A stretch of 64,000 bases of DNA from an uncultured Flavobacteriaceae bacterium (GCA_947502635.1 CANNAN010000005.1:124001-188000); one strand, 5' to 3'. Shown: positions 1-9,542, numbered from the stretch's first letter. Notes: generated by a model from the sequence alone, not told the origin. Numbers and translations are program-made.

Positions 1-1
1 C

Positions 2-472
2 AAGTTCTCAGTTTTAATATTATTTTTTATACTAGCAATTAATAGCACATTATATGCTCAAGAACCCCTTTTAGGAGAAATTAGAATGTTTGCTGGTGAT
101 TTTGCACCGAGAGGTTGGGCATTTTGCGATGGTCAAATATTGCAAGTAAGTCAATATTCTGCATTGTTTTCTTTATTAGGAACCAATTATGGAGGAGATG
201 GAAGAACTACTTTTGCTTTACCAGACCTTAGAGGACGAACTCCAGTTCATGCAGGACAAGGAAACAACTTAAATGATATAAAAGTAGGTGATAGAGGAGG
301 CTCAGAATCAAAAGAACTGCGTAAAATGAGTGTTTCCGAAAATATTCAAGGTAAATCCTACGAGACTTATACTGTTAAAAGTAGTAATTCTAAACTATAT
401 ACTAGAAATCCTTATTTAGGAGTTCGTTTTATAATTGCATTACAAGGTAATTATCCTTCAAGAAGTTATTAG
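2..472 (+). CDS. Secreted phage-tail-collar-like protein (5' end outside window)
   Basis: The reading frame is open to the left edge. An internal ATG lies at 86, but the upstream codons encode a hydrophobic stretch ending in LYAQ, a good signal peptidase site, so the true start is probably just outside the window. The mature part carries the tail-collar signature (FAPRGWAFCDGQ at its start, then ALPDLRGRTPVH), followed by a short C-terminal part ending in LGVRFIIALQG. This matches the microcystin-dependent/tail collar family (Phage_Collar). Family members usually have an MPxHxH-type segment in the second half, which is not visible here, so that half is reduced. No other phage genes are nearby, so a free-standing secreted host protein is likelier than a prophage. 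Role unknown. Its stop overlaps the convergent SPOR gene by 4 bases. Confidence 0.8.
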   Translation, partial: KFSVLILFFILAINSTLYAQEPLLGEIRMFAGDFAPRGWAFCDGQILQVSQYSALFSLLGTNYGGDGRTTFALPDLRGRTPVHAGQGNNLNDIKVGDRGGSESKELRKMSVSENIQGKSYETYTVKSSNSKLYTRNPYLGVRFIIALQGNYPSRSY

Positions 473-867
473 CTTTTCTTTTTTTTAGGCTTAAATATAA
501 AAGCGTGAGGGAATTTCTTTTTTACTTTTTTTAAAGCTCTATCGGCTTCTAAACGTGTTCTAAAATTGCCCACCCAGGTTTTAAAATTTGGCGATTCATA
601 TTTAACGGTAGGGTTCCATAAGGTATATGAATTGTTAAATTCTTTTTGAGAAGAATAAGCACCAGAGCGATTTCCAGAATAGATTTGTATTTTGTAACGA
701 CTGGAATTGTCCTCATTTTTATTAGTCTTCTTTTTAAGATCTAATAATGTATTTATGTGTTTGTCTTGATTTATAGTTGCATTGCCTTGTTGTGCAGAAC
801 AATAAGTTGTAGTAATAGCAAAGAAAACAACACTCAAAAAACTAATTTTTATATTTAATGATTTCAT
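469..867 (-). CDS. Secreted SPOR-domain protein
   Basis: About 132 residues. An N-terminal signal peptide (hydrophobic run ending TYCSAQ) is followed by a low-complexity linker and a C-terminal SPOR domain over roughly the last 75 residues (SSRYKIQIYSGNRSGA, then FKTWVGNFRTRLEADRAL, then a Lys-rich tail). SPOR domains bind denuded septal peptidoglycan, so a periplasmic cell-wall or division-related role is likely. I prefer the ATG at 867 over the one at 888, because a TACATTTG promoter box covers 886-893 and would overlap the upstream start. The gene is divergent from the actA operon and convergent with the tail-collar gene. Confidence 0.82.
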   Translation of the reverse strand: MKSLNIKISFLSVVFFAITTTYCSAQQGNATINQDKHINTLLDLKKKTNKNEDNSSRYKIQIYSGNRSGAYSSQKEFNNSYTLWNPTVKYESPNFKTWVGNFRTRLEADRALKKVKKKFPHAFIFKPKKKKS

Positions 868-885
868 ATTAAAAATATATTTATA

Positions 886-893
886 CAAATGTA
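886..893 (-). promoter_or_regulatory. -7 box TACATTTG for the SPOR gene
   Basis: The minus strand reads TACATTTG, an exact match to the Bacteroidetes -7 consensus TAnnTTTG, about 20 bases before the ATG at 867. No clear TTG -33 element was seen. The position decides the start codon of the SPOR gene. Confidence 0.55.
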
Positions 894-990
894 TACGTTA
901 TTAACTTAATTGTGGCTCTTTTTATTATTTAGAATGTCTCTAAATTATCAATAACAGTTCTGTAACATTTCTAAAATCGACTTTAAGTAT

Positions 991-998
991 TACTTTTG
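991..998 (+). promoter_or_regulatory. -7 box TACTTTTG for the actA-coxA operon
   Basis: Exact match to TAnnTTTG in the divergent intergenic region, upstream of both candidate actA starts (1037 and 1082). A -33 TTG is not evident. It is the only good promoter match before the operon. Confidence 0.55.
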
Positions 999-1081
999 CC
1001 TGAGATTTTATAACTGTGATTTTTTCTATACATTATATGAAAAAATCATACCAAAGTTTAGAAGTTAATTTAACTAACAAT

Positions 1082-2374
1082 ATGGAAAAGGTGATTCACC
1101 GTGAATTAAGGAAAAACATTCTTAGTTTAGGCTTAATTATTTTATTAGCGTTTACAACCTCTCTTTCTGCTCAGGAGGGAGATCCAGCAAAAGGAAAAGC
1201 TTTATTTAATGCCAATTGTGCTGCTTGTCATCAATTAGATAAAAAAATGACAGGTCCTGCTTTACGTAAAGTAGAACAACGTTTGTCTGATGATCAAGGT
1301 TTAGATAGGGATTGGATTTATGCCTGGGTACGTAATAGTGCAGGTCTTATTAAATCTGGAGACGCTTATGCAAACAAAGTTTATAATGAGTTTGGTGGAG
1401 CGGCTATGACTGCCTTTCCTCAATTGTCTGATGATGATTTAAATAATATTCTTGCATATACTGCTGAAGAAAAAGCAGCACCTGCTCCTACAGCAGTTGC
1501 TACTGGGACAGCAGCAACTGCGTCTAACTCGGGAGGTATTTCAAATGAGATTATTTTAGGGGCTTTAGCGATCCTGTTTATGTTATTAGCTGCAGGGTTA
1601 TATGTAGTGAATAAAACATTACGTCGTTTTGCTTCAGCACAAAATATAGATTTACCAGAAGCTACAAAAAGAACGCCATTATGGAAGGCTTTTGTTAAGA
1701 ATCAATTCTTAATGTTAGTAACAGCGATATTCTTTTTATTAGCGAGTGCCTATTTTGTATTTGGATTTTTTATGCAAATTGGTATCGATCAAGGTTACGA
1801 ACCAGTACAACCAATACATTTTTCTCATAAAATTCATGCGGGAGATAATGGTATCGATTGTAAATACTGTCACTCTTCTGCAAGAGTAAGTAAGACATCT
1901 GGTATTCCTTCATTAAATGTATGTATGAATTGCCATAAATCTATTTACGAATACAATGGCGAAACAACAGCTGAGCATTCTAAAGAATTTTATGATGATC
2001 AGATCAAAAAATTATATACTGCTGCTGGATGGGATGATGCAGAGCAAAAATATACAGGGAATTCTCAACCAGTAAAATGGGTGCGTATTCATAACCTGCC
2101 AGATTTTGTTTATTTTAATCACTCACAACACGTTTCTGTTGCTGGGGTTGAGTGTCAAACATGTCATGGTCCTGTAGAAGAAATGGAAGTGGTGTATCAA
2201 CATGCGCCATTAACAATGGGTTGGTGTATTGAGTGTCACAGAACAACAAATGTGAATGTGAAAGACAATGCTTATTATACTAAAATACATGAAGAGTTAT
2301 CTAAAAAGTATGGTGTAGATAAGTTAACAGCTGCTCAAATGGGTGGACTGGAATGTGGTAAGTGTCACTATTAA
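1082..2374 (+). CDS. actA: Alternative complex III subunit ActA, six-haem c-type cytochrome
   Basis: ActA is the multihaem cytochrome of alternative complex III, which oxidises menaquinol and passes electrons towards the terminal oxidase. Six CxxCH haem sites are visible: CAACH in an N-terminal class I cytochrome domain, then CKYCH, CMNCH, CQTCH, CIECH and CGKCH in a C-terminal cytochrome c3-like domain. The two domains are joined by two hydrophobic helices. An N-terminal signal peptide ends in SLSAQ. Open frame extends upstream to a GTG at 1016 and an ATG at 1037. I chose ATG 1082 because it gives a compact signal peptide, but 1037 is possible. It is first in the operon actABCDEF-coxBA. The order and the fused monohaem domain fit Flavobacteriaceae. 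Confidence 0.93.
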   Translation: MEKVIHRELRKNILSLGLIILLAFTTSLSAQEGDPAKGKALFNANCAACHQLDKKMTGPALRKVEQRLSDDQGLDRDWIYAWVRNSAGLIKSGDAYANKVYNEFGGAAMTAFPQLSDDDLNNILAYTAEEKAAPAPTAVATGTAATASNSGGISNEIILGALAILFMLLAAGLYVVNKTLRRFASAQNIDLPEATKRTPLWKAFVKNQFLMLVTAIFFLLASAYFVFGFFMQIGIDQGYEPVQPIHFSHKIHAGDNGIDCKYCHSSARVSKTSGIPSLNVCMNCHKSIYEYNGETTAEHSKEFYDDQIKKLYTAAGWDDAEQKYTGNSQPVKWVRIHNLPDFVYFNHSQHVSVAGVECQTCHGPVEEMEVVYQHAPLTMGWCIECHRTTNVNVKDNAYYTKIHEELSKKYGVDKLTAAQMGGLECGKCHY

Positions 2375-2408
2375 TCAATTTTAATAAGAAGTAATTCAAT
2401 TATATAAT

Positions 2409-5400
2409 ATGTCATCAAACAAGAAATACTGGAAAAGTGTTGAAGAGCTAAACGAGAATAGCTCTATTGTTGAGACGCTAAAACAAAACGAGTTTGTAGA
2501 AGAAATTCCTACTGATGAATTTTTAGGTGATAAAGAAACATTAGAAGAAACATCTACAACGCGTCGCGATTTCTTAAAATATGTAGGTTTTAGTACGGCA
2601 GCTGCATCATTAGCAGCTTGCGAAGGTCCTGTTAAAAAATCTATTCCTTATGTTGTGCAACCAACGGAAATTATTCCTGGTGTTGCCAACTATTATGCAA
2701 CTACTATTGCAGACGGATTTGATTTTGCTAGTGTTTTAGTTAAAACCAGAGAAGGTCGTCCCATTAAAATTGAAAATAACACTATGGCAGCTACTAACGG
2801 TAGTGCTAATGCTAGAGTGCATGCTTCGGTTTTAGGTTTGTACGATAGTTTAAGAGTTCAAGGTCCTAAGAAAGCAGGTGAATCTGTTTCTTGGAATGCT
2901 TTTGATACTGAAACGTCTGATAAATTAACAAATATTGCAGCTGCAAATAAGGATATTGTGTTATTAACACAAACATTTGCAAGTCCATCAACAAGCAAGT
3001 TAATTTCAGAATTTAAAGAAAAATATGGTAACGTTCGTCATGTAGTATATGATGCTGTTTCTGAGTCTGCTGCACTAGACGCTTACCAAGCTAAATATGG
3101 AGAGCGTGGATTAGCTAATTACGATTTCTCTAAAGCGATGACTATTGTGTCCGTTGGAGCTGATTTCTTAGGAGATTGGCAAGGAGGAGGTTTTGATTCT
3201 GGATATTCTAAAAATAGAGTGCCAGATCATGGTAAAATGTCACGCCACGTACAGTTTGAGTCTAATATGTCTTTAACTGGAGCTAATGCAGATAAACGTG
3301 TACCATTAACACCAACACAACAAAAATTAGTTTTAGCTAAATTATATAGTTTAGTTACTGGTAACAATGTATCAGTAAATGGACTTTCAGAAAAAGTGGA
3401 AGCAGCTGTTAAAAGTGCCGCTTCTCAACTTAAGAAAGCAGGAAGTAATGGTCTCGTGGTTACAGGAATTCAAGATGTCAATGCACAAACTGTTGCTTTA
3501 GAAATAAATGAAGCTTTAAGTAGTAAAGCATTCGACGCTAAAACACCTATTAAAACGAGACAAGGTAACGATAAAGCTGTTGCTGGATTAATTGCAGATA
3601 TGAAAGCAGGAAAAGTTGGAGCCATCATCATGAGTGGTGTTAATCCAATGTACACACTTTCTAATGCTTCAGAATTTGAAGAAGGTTTAAAGAAAACAGA
3701 ATTATCAATTGCGTTTTCAATGAAAGTTGATGAAACATCTTCTAAAGTTGAATACATTGCAGCGGCTCCTCATTATTTAGAATCTTGGGGTGATGTAGAA
3801 CTTAAAAAAGGACACTATGCGTTAACGCAACCAACTATCCGTCCTTTATTTGATACAAGACAATTTCAAGATGCTTTATTAAAATGGACAGGAAATGATG
3901 TTTCTTACCATGATTATATTAAAGAAGCTTGGGGAACTGATGTTTTAGGAGGCAGCTCTTTCAATAAAGCATTACACGATGGTGTGTTTGTAGGCGCTAT
4001 TGCTACCGAGGTAGAAGATACAGCAGATAATACAGCTAGTAGTAATGTTGAAGAAGATGAAACAGCTACGCAAGCGACTTCAGGGAATGCAGCCCAAACA
4101 CTTGCGGCTTCTGCAAAAAGCAAAGGGTTAGAATTAACATTATATACCAAAGTAGGTATGGGTGATGGACAACAAGCCAACAACCCATGGTTACAAGAGT
4201 TTCCAGATCCAATTACGAGAGCATCTTGGGATAATTACTTAACAATTTCAAAAGCAGATGCTGATGAAAAAGGTTTAATCAATAAGCACGTTGCAAATGG
4301 TGCATTAAATGGTAGTTATGCTAATGTTACAGTTAATGGAGTCACGATTACTGCTCCAGTAATGATTCAACCAGGGCAAGCAAAAGGTTCTGTTGGTCTA
4401 GCATTTGGATACGGTAAAACATTAGGTTTAAAAACAGAAATGCAAACAGGTGTTAATGCTTATGCATTATACCAAGGTTTCAATACAGTACAAACAGTAA
4501 CTATAGAACCTGCTGCAGGTGAACATGAATTTGCTTCAGTACAGTTACATAATACCCTTATGGGGCGTGGTGATATCATTAAAGAAACAACTTTAGAGAT
4601 ATTCAATACTAAAGATAAGAAACATTGGAATGCCGTTCCTGTAGTATCTTTAAATCATGAAGAAACTCCAGTAACATCACCAAAGGTTGATTTATGGGAT
4701 GAATTTGATCGTTCAATTGGACATCATTTCAACTTATCGGTCGATTTAAACGCTTGTACTGGATGCGGGGCTTGTGTTATAGCATGTCATGCAGAAAATA
4801 ATGTACCAGTTGTTGGTAAGACGGAAGTACGTCGTAGCCGTGATATGCATTGGTTACGTATCGATAGATATTATTCATCTGAAGAATCATTTGAAGGAGA
4901 CAATACTAAAAAAGATGAAATATCTGGATTAGGAAGTTCATTAAGTGAATTTGGTGAAATGGAAAATGCATCTGAGAATCCTCAAGTAGCATTTCAACCA
5001 GTTATGTGTCAGCATTGTAACCATGCGCCTTGTGAAACTGTATGCCCAGTAGCTGCAACATCACACGGTCGTCAAGGTCAAAACCATATGGCATATAACC
5101 GTTGTGTAGGTACAAGATATTGTGCAAACAACTGTCCTTATAAAGTACGTCGTTTCAACTGGTTCTTGTACAATGGTAATGATGAGTTCGATTATCATAT
5201 GAATGATGATCTAGGACGTATGGTATTAAATCCAGATGTGGTTGTACGTTCTCGTGGTGTGATGGAAAAATGTTCTATGTGTATTCAAATGACACAAAAA
5301 ACAATTCTTGATGCAAAACGTGATGGGCGTGAAATTAAGGATGGTGAATTCCAAACAGCATGTTCTGCAGCTTGTAGCAGTGGCGCTATGTCATTTGGAG

Positions 5401-5531
5401 ATATCAATGATAAAGAAAGTAAAGTTGCAAAACTTTTAGAAGATAACCGTATGTATCACTTATTGGAGCATGTAGGAACAAAACCTAATGTACAATACCA
5501 AACAAAAGTGAGAAATACAACAGAAGCATAA
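2409..5531 (+). CDS. actB: Alternative complex III subunit ActB, molybdopterin-type iron-sulfur protein
   Basis: Large periplasmic electron-transfer subunit, 1040 residues. A twin-arginine motif (RRDFLKYVG, Arg52-Arg53) and a lipobox-like LAAC (Cys71) sit close together, as in TAT-variant-translocated ACIII proteins. A molybdopterin-oxidoreductase-like domain follows, with an acidic, Thr/Ala-rich insert near residues 540-580. The C-terminal third is a ferredoxin-like domain with cysteine sets CTGCGACVIAC, CQHCNHAPCETVCP, CVGTRYCANNCP, EKCSMC and ACSAAC, enough for four iron-sulfur clusters. Known family structures lack the Mo cofactor, so this domain is probably structural. The ATG is preceded by the 13-base leader also found before actC. 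Confidence 0.95.
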   Translation: MSSNKKYWKSVEELNENSSIVETLKQNEFVEEIPTDEFLGDKETLEETSTTRRDFLKYVGFSTAAASLAACEGPVKKSIPYVVQPTEIIPGVANYYATTIADGFDFASVLVKTREGRPIKIENNTMAATNGSANARVHASVLGLYDSLRVQGPKKAGESVSWNAFDTETSDKLTNIAAANKDIVLLTQTFASPSTSKLISEFKEKYGNVRHVVYDAVSESAALDAYQAKYGERGLANYDFSKAMTIVSVGADFLGDWQGGGFDSGYSKNRVPDHGKMSRHVQFESNMSLTGANADKRVPLTPTQQKLVLAKLYSLVTGNNVSVNGLSEKVEAAVKSAASQLKKAGSNGLVVTGIQDVNAQTVALEINEALSSKAFDAKTPIKTRQGNDKAVAGLIADMKAGKVGAIIMSGVNPMYTLSNASEFEEGLKKTELSIAFSMKVDETSSKVEYIAAAPHYLESWGDVELKKGHYALTQPTIRPLFDTRQFQDALLKWTGNDVSYHDYIKEAWGTDVLGGSSFNKALHDGVFVGAIATEVEDTADNTASSNVEEDETATQATSGNAAQTLAASAKSKGLELTLYTKVGMGDGQQANNPWLQEFPDPITRASWDNYLTISKADADEKGLINKHVANGALNGSYANVTVNGVTITAPVMIQPGQAKGSVGLAFGYGKTLGLKTEMQTGVNAYALYQGFNTVQTVTIEPAAGEHEFASVQLHNTLMGRGDIIKETTLEIFNTKDKKHWNAVPVVSLNHEETPVTSPKVDLWDEFDRSIGHHFNLSVDLNACTGCGACVIACHAENNVPVVGKTEVRRSRDMHWLRIDRYYSSEESFEGDNTKKDEISGLGSSLSEFGEMENASENPQVAFQPVMCQHCNHAPCETVCPVAATSHGRQGQNHMAYNRCVGTRYCANNCPYKVRRFNWFLYNGNDEFDYHMNDDLGRMVLNPDVVVRSRGVMEKCSMCIQMTQKTILDAKRDGREIKDGEFQTACSAACSSGAMSFGDINDKESKVAKLLEDNRMYHLLEHVGTKPNVQYQTKVRNTTEA

Positions 5532-5559
5532 ATCTAATTAAAGAATCAATTATATAATT

Positions 5560-7035
5560 ATGGCGTCTCATTACGAAGCACCTATTAGAAGACCTTTAGT
5601 TACAGGCGAAAAATCATATCACGATGTTACTGTCGATGTGGCAAAACCTGTAGAAGGAAAAGCAAATAAACAATGGTGGATAGTTTTTGGTATTTCACTT
5701 GTCGCTTTTCTTTGGGGAATTGGATGTATTATTTATACCATATCAACAGGTATTGGAACTTGGGGTTTAAACAAGACCGTAGGTTGGGCTTGGGATATTA
5801 CTAACTTTGTTTGGTGGGTAGGTATTGGTCACGCAGGAACACTTATTTCTGCCGTACTATTATTATTCCGTCAAAAATGGAGAATGGCAATTAACCGTTC
5901 TGCAGAAGCAATGACAATATTCTCAGTTGTTCAGGCTGGATTGTTTCCAATTATTCACATGGGTCGTCCATGGTTAGGATACTGGGTGTTACCTATTCCA
6001 AATCAATTTGGTTCTTTATGGGTAAACTTTAACTCACCATTACTTTGGGATGTATTTGCAATATCTACATATTTATCTGTATCATTAGTATTCTGGTGGA
6101 CAGGATTATTGCCAGATTTTGCCATGTTACGTGATAGAGCAATCAAACCTTTTCAAAAGAAAATATATTCTTTATTAAGTTTTGGGTGGTCTGGTCGTGC
6201 TAAAGATTGGCAACGTTTCGAAGAAGTATCTTTGGTACTTGCAGGTTTAGCAACACCATTGGTACTTTCTGTACATACCATTGTATCGTTTGACTTTGCA
6301 ACATCGGTAATTCCAGGGTGGCATACTACAATTTTTCCACCTTATTTTGTTGCAGGTGCGGTATTCTCTGGGTTTGCTATGGTAAACACGCTTCTTATTA
6401 TTATGAGAAAAGTGTGTAACCTTGAAGATTATATTACAGTACAACACATCGAATTAATGAACATCGTTATAATGATTACTGGTTCTATAGTAGGTGTAGC
6501 ATATATTACGGAGTTATTTATTGCATGGTATTCTGGTGTAGAATACGAACAATATGCGTTCTTAAACAGAGCAACTGGTCCTTACTGGTGGGCATATTGG
6601 GCGATGATGACTTGTAATGTATTCTCTCCACAATTCATGTGGTTCAAAAAACTAAGAACAAGTATTATGTTCTCTTTCTTTATTTCTATTGTGGTAAACA
6701 TAGGTATGTGGTTTGAGCGTTTTGTAATTATTGTAACATCGTTACATAGAGATTACTTACCATCATCATGGACCATGTTCTCACCAACATTTGTAGATAT
6801 AGGAATATTTATAGGTACTATTGGGTTTTTCTTTGTACTATTCTTATTATATTCCAGAACATTCCCTGTAATAGCACAGGCGGAAGTTAAGACGATTTTA
6901 AAATCTTCTGGTGAGCGTTATAAGAAAATCAGAGAGAGAGGCGATAGTTTAGTAGGAACAGGAACAGATGAGAGAACTTCTGGATCAAAAACTGCTACAG
7001 AAGGAGATACAGAACAAACAAAAAATAACGAGTAG
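5560..7035 (+). CDS. actC: Alternative complex III subunit ActC, NrfD/PsrC-type quinol-binding membrane protein
   Basis: 491 residues, with about ten hydrophobic helices from residue ~40 to ~440, typical of the NrfD/polysulfide-reductase membrane anchor family. Recognisable segments include WVGIGHAGTLISAVLLL and IIHMGRPWLGYWVLP, conserved in ACIII ActC. The C-terminal ~50 residues are hydrophilic and charged and probably cytoplasmic. ActC is thought to be one of the two large membrane subunits and to hold a menaquinol site next to the ActB clusters. The ATG lies 28 bases after the actB stop, and actD follows 6 bases downstream. Confidence 0.95.
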   Translation: MASHYEAPIRRPLVTGEKSYHDVTVDVAKPVEGKANKQWWIVFGISLVAFLWGIGCIIYTISTGIGTWGLNKTVGWAWDITNFVWWVGIGHAGTLISAVLLLFRQKWRMAINRSAEAMTIFSVVQAGLFPIIHMGRPWLGYWVLPIPNQFGSLWVNFNSPLLWDVFAISTYLSVSLVFWWTGLLPDFAMLRDRAIKPFQKKIYSLLSFGWSGRAKDWQRFEEVSLVLAGLATPLVLSVHTIVSFDFATSVIPGWHTTIFPPYFVAGAVFSGFAMVNTLLIIMRKVCNLEDYITVQHIELMNIVIMITGSIVGVAYITELFIAWYSGVEYEQYAFLNRATGPYWWAYWAMMTCNVFSPQFMWFKKLRTSIMFSFFISIVVNIGMWFERFVIIVTSLHRDYLPSSWTMFSPTFVDIGIFIGTIGFFFVLFLLYSRTFPVIAQAEVKTILKSSGERYKKIRERGDSLVGTGTDERTSGSKTATEGDTEQTKNNE

Positions 7036-7041
7036 CATCAT

Positions 7042-7572
7042 ATGGAAGCTTCAAAAGTAATTCACGCTATTTATACCGATGATGATGTATTAATGTCGGC
7101 TGTCAAAAAAGTTAAAGCCGAAAGACATCACATTGAAGAGATATATACACCATTTCCAGTTCACGGACTAGACAAAGCTATGGGATTAGCACCTACACGT
7201 ATAGCTATTACAGCTTTTATGTACGGATTAGTAGGTTTAACCGTAGCTATCACCATGATGAATTTTATTATGATTGAAGATTGGCCTCAAAACATTGGAG
7301 GAAAACCAAGTTTTAGTTATATAGAAAATATGCCAGCATTTGTTCCAATTATGTTTGAGTTAACGGTATTTTTTGCAGCGCATTTAATGGTAATAACATT
7401 TTACCTACGTAGTAGAATGTGGCCATTTAAACAAGCAGAAAACCCTGACCCAAGAACTACAGATGATCATTTCTTAATGGAAATAGCAGTTCATGGAAAT
7501 GAAAATGAATTAGAAAACTTGCTTAAAGAAACTGGAGCAGTTGAAATTAATTTAGTTGATAAAGCCCATTAA
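7042..7572 (+). CDS. actD: Alternative complex III subunit ActD (DUF3341)
   Basis: 176 residues. An N-terminal cytoplasmic domain (AIYTDDDVLMSAVKKVKAE) precedes two transmembrane helices (around 54-75 and 95-120), in the pattern of DUF3341 proteins that are ActD subunits of alternative complex III. It carries no cofactor motif, so its role is structural. The gene sits 6 bases after actC and 8 bases before actE, which places it inside the translationally tight act operon. Confidence 0.93.
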   Translation: MEASKVIHAIYTDDDVLMSAVKKVKAERHHIEEIYTPFPVHGLDKAMGLAPTRIAITAFMYGLVGLTVAITMMNFIMIEDWPQNIGGKPSFSYIENMPAFVPIMFELTVFFAAHLMVITFYLRSRMWPFKQAENPDPRTTDDHFLMEIAVHGNENELENLLKETGAVEINLVDKAH

Positions 7573-7580
7573 TAATAAAT

Positions 7581-8132
7581 ATGAAAAGCTTAATTAAAAT
7601 AGTAGTAGTCGCAGTGTTTTTAGTTGCTGTATCATGTAAAAAGGATTCAGCTCCTAACTATCAATTCATGCCTAACATGTATGAATCTGCAGGATATGAA
7701 ACTTATGGTGAAGCAGCGTTTCCTGATGGCGTAGAAGCACAATTACCAGCAGAAGGATCTATTCCAAGAGGATATGTACCTTTTGATATTGAAAACACAA
7801 CAGAAGGTTACGAGTTAGCTAAAACAACACTAGTAAGTGCTGTTGATTCTACACAAGTAGATTTGGAAAGAGGAAAAGCATTATACGACATTTACTGTGG
7901 CATTTGTCATGGTAACAAAGGAAATGGGCAAGGAAAGCTTGTGAAGCGTGAAAAAATTCTTGGTATTCCAAGTTATGATGATGCAGGAAGAGCGATAACA
8001 GCTGGAAGTATTTACCATACTATTTATTATGGTAAGAATGCCATGGGCTCTTATGCAAACCAATTGAAGGAAGAAGAACGTTGGCAAGTAGTAGCATACG
8101 TGTTGAAGTTAAAATCAGATTTAGAAAAGTAA
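7581..8132 (+). CDS. actE: Alternative complex III subunit ActE, monohaem cytochrome c lipoprotein
   Basis: 183 residues. The signal peptide ends in a lipobox (VAVSC, Cys19), so the protein is probably lipid-anchored on the periplasmic side of the inner membrane. A single class I cytochrome c domain in the C-terminal half has haem motif CGICH and a downstream candidate Met ligand in KNAMGSY. ActE is expected to relay electrons from the ActA/ActB chain. It lies between actD and actF with short spacers. Confidence 0.93.
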   Translation: MKSLIKIVVVAVFLVAVSCKKDSAPNYQFMPNMYESAGYETYGEAAFPDGVEAQLPAEGSIPRGYVPFDIENTTEGYELAKTTLVSAVDSTQVDLERGKALYDIYCGICHGNKGNGQGKLVKREKILGIPSYDDAGRAITAGSIYHTIYYGKNAMGSYANQLKEEERWQVVAYVLKLKSDLEK

Positions 8133-8154
8133 GATTGATAAGATTATTATAGAT

Positions 8155-9513
8155 ATGTATACATTTTCAAATAAATTAAAGACATTTTCTTTCATTCTAA
8201 TGATTTTAGGAGCATTAGGTGTAGGATATGGTTTTATAACATCTCATAAATCTTTTGAAGAAGTTGAACACTTGCTTGCAGAAGAAGCACATCATGGTGG
8301 TGGACACGGAGAAGAAACGGCACATGCTGCTGCTCCAAGTCATGATACACATGCAGCAGATAGTCATGGAGAAAAAGCACATACAGAAGTTGATGAGCAC
8401 ACAAAACATGTAGAACATGTTCAACACCAAATTCATAATAGACCATGGTCTGCATTATATGTTGCAGCATTTTTCTTTATGATGATAGCCTTAGGTATAT
8501 TGGCTTTTTATGCTATACAAATTGCATCTCAAGCAGGATGGTCGCCAGTACTTTTTAGAGTGATGGAAGGTATGACTGCCTATTTATTACCTGGAGCCTT
8601 AATAGTAGTTGCTATTGCCATGTTCTCGGGAGATCATATTTTCGTTTGGATGAATGAGAATATGAGCAATCCAGATCATGCAGATTATGATAAGTTAGTA
8701 GCAGGTAAATCGGGCTGGTTGAATAAAACTGGATTTTTAATACGAGCACTTATATTTATAGGTGGATGGAGTTTATACCGTCATTTTTCACGTAAATTTT
8801 CAATTGCGCAAGATACAGCCGAAGATAAAAGTAACTTTAAAAAGTTATTCAGAATAACAGCAGGATTTCTAGTATTCTTTATCTATACAGAATCAATGAT
8901 GTCATGGGATTGGATTATGAGTGTAGACCCACACTGGTTCTCTACATTATTTGGGTGGTATGTATTTGCAAGTATGTTTGTAAGTGGAATAACTGTATTA
9001 AGTTTAATCACATTATATTTAAAGACTAAAGGACAATTAGAATTTGTAAATGAAAATCATTTACATGATGTCGCGAAGTTTATGTTTGCATTCAGTATTT
9101 TCTGGACTTACTTATGGTTCTCTCAATTTATGTTAATTTGGTACTCTAATATACCAGAAGAGGTTACTTATTTTGTAACACGATTCCAAGATTATAAATT
9201 ACCTTTCTTAGGGATGGTCGTTATGAACTTTGTATTCCCTATATTAATGTTAATGAATGCCGATTACAAACGTATTCCTTGGTTTGTTGTTATGGCAGGA
9301 TTGGTCATATTAGGAGGGCATTATATTGATATTTTCAATATGATCATGCCAGCAACTGTTGGAGATAGATGGTTTATAGGAATTCCTGAGATAAGCGCAA
9401 TATTATTATTTGCAGGGTTATTCATATTTGTAGTATTTACTGCTTTAACAAAAGCACCATTACTAGTAAAAGGATATCCTTTTAGAAAAGAGAGTGAAGA
9501 ATTTCATTATTAA
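8155..9513 (+). CDS. actF: Alternative complex III subunit ActF, second NrfD-like membrane protein, with His-rich insert
   Basis: 452 residues with about ten transmembrane helices, homologous in pattern to ActC. Typical segments are FFIYTESMMSWDWIMSVDPHW and ending KGYPFRKESEEFHY. The first helix (about 9-29) is followed by a hydrophilic stretch at residues 31-97 that holds 13 histidines between positions 46 and 94, alternating with Ala, Glu and Gly. Helix 2 starts after NRPW. The His-rich region is presumably an exposed loop that could bind metal. This is the last act gene, and coxB follows after 29 bases. Confidence 0.94.
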   Translation: MYTFSNKLKTFSFILMILGALGVGYGFITSHKSFEEVEHLLAEEAHHGGGHGEETAHAAAPSHDTHAADSHGEKAHTEVDEHTKHVEHVQHQIHNRPWSALYVAAFFFMMIALGILAFYAIQIASQAGWSPVLFRVMEGMTAYLLPGALIVVAIAMFSGDHIFVWMNENMSNPDHADYDKLVAGKSGWLNKTGFLIRALIFIGGWSLYRHFSRKFSIAQDTAEDKSNFKKLFRITAGFLVFFIYTESMMSWDWIMSVDPHWFSTLFGWYVFASMFVSGITVLSLITLYLKTKGQLEFVNENHLHDVAKFMFAFSIFWTYLWFSQFMLIWYSNIPEEVTYFVTRFQDYKLPFLGMVVMNFVFPILMLMNADYKRIPWFVVMAGLVILGGHYIDIFNMIMPATVGDRWFIGIPEISAILLFAGLFIFVVFTALTKAPLLVKGYPFRKESEEFHY

Positions 9514-9542
9514 TTAGATATAAATAAAGACGAACGATAACA

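Noticed and set aside
2-472. Evidence of a prophage from the tail-collar domain
   Set aside because: No other phage gene is in the window, and a signal peptide precedes the domain.
8215-8470. Minus-strand open frames rich in Cys, Met and His inside actF
   Set aside because: Their composition is the complement of the His/Ala-rich ActF insert. No independent signals.
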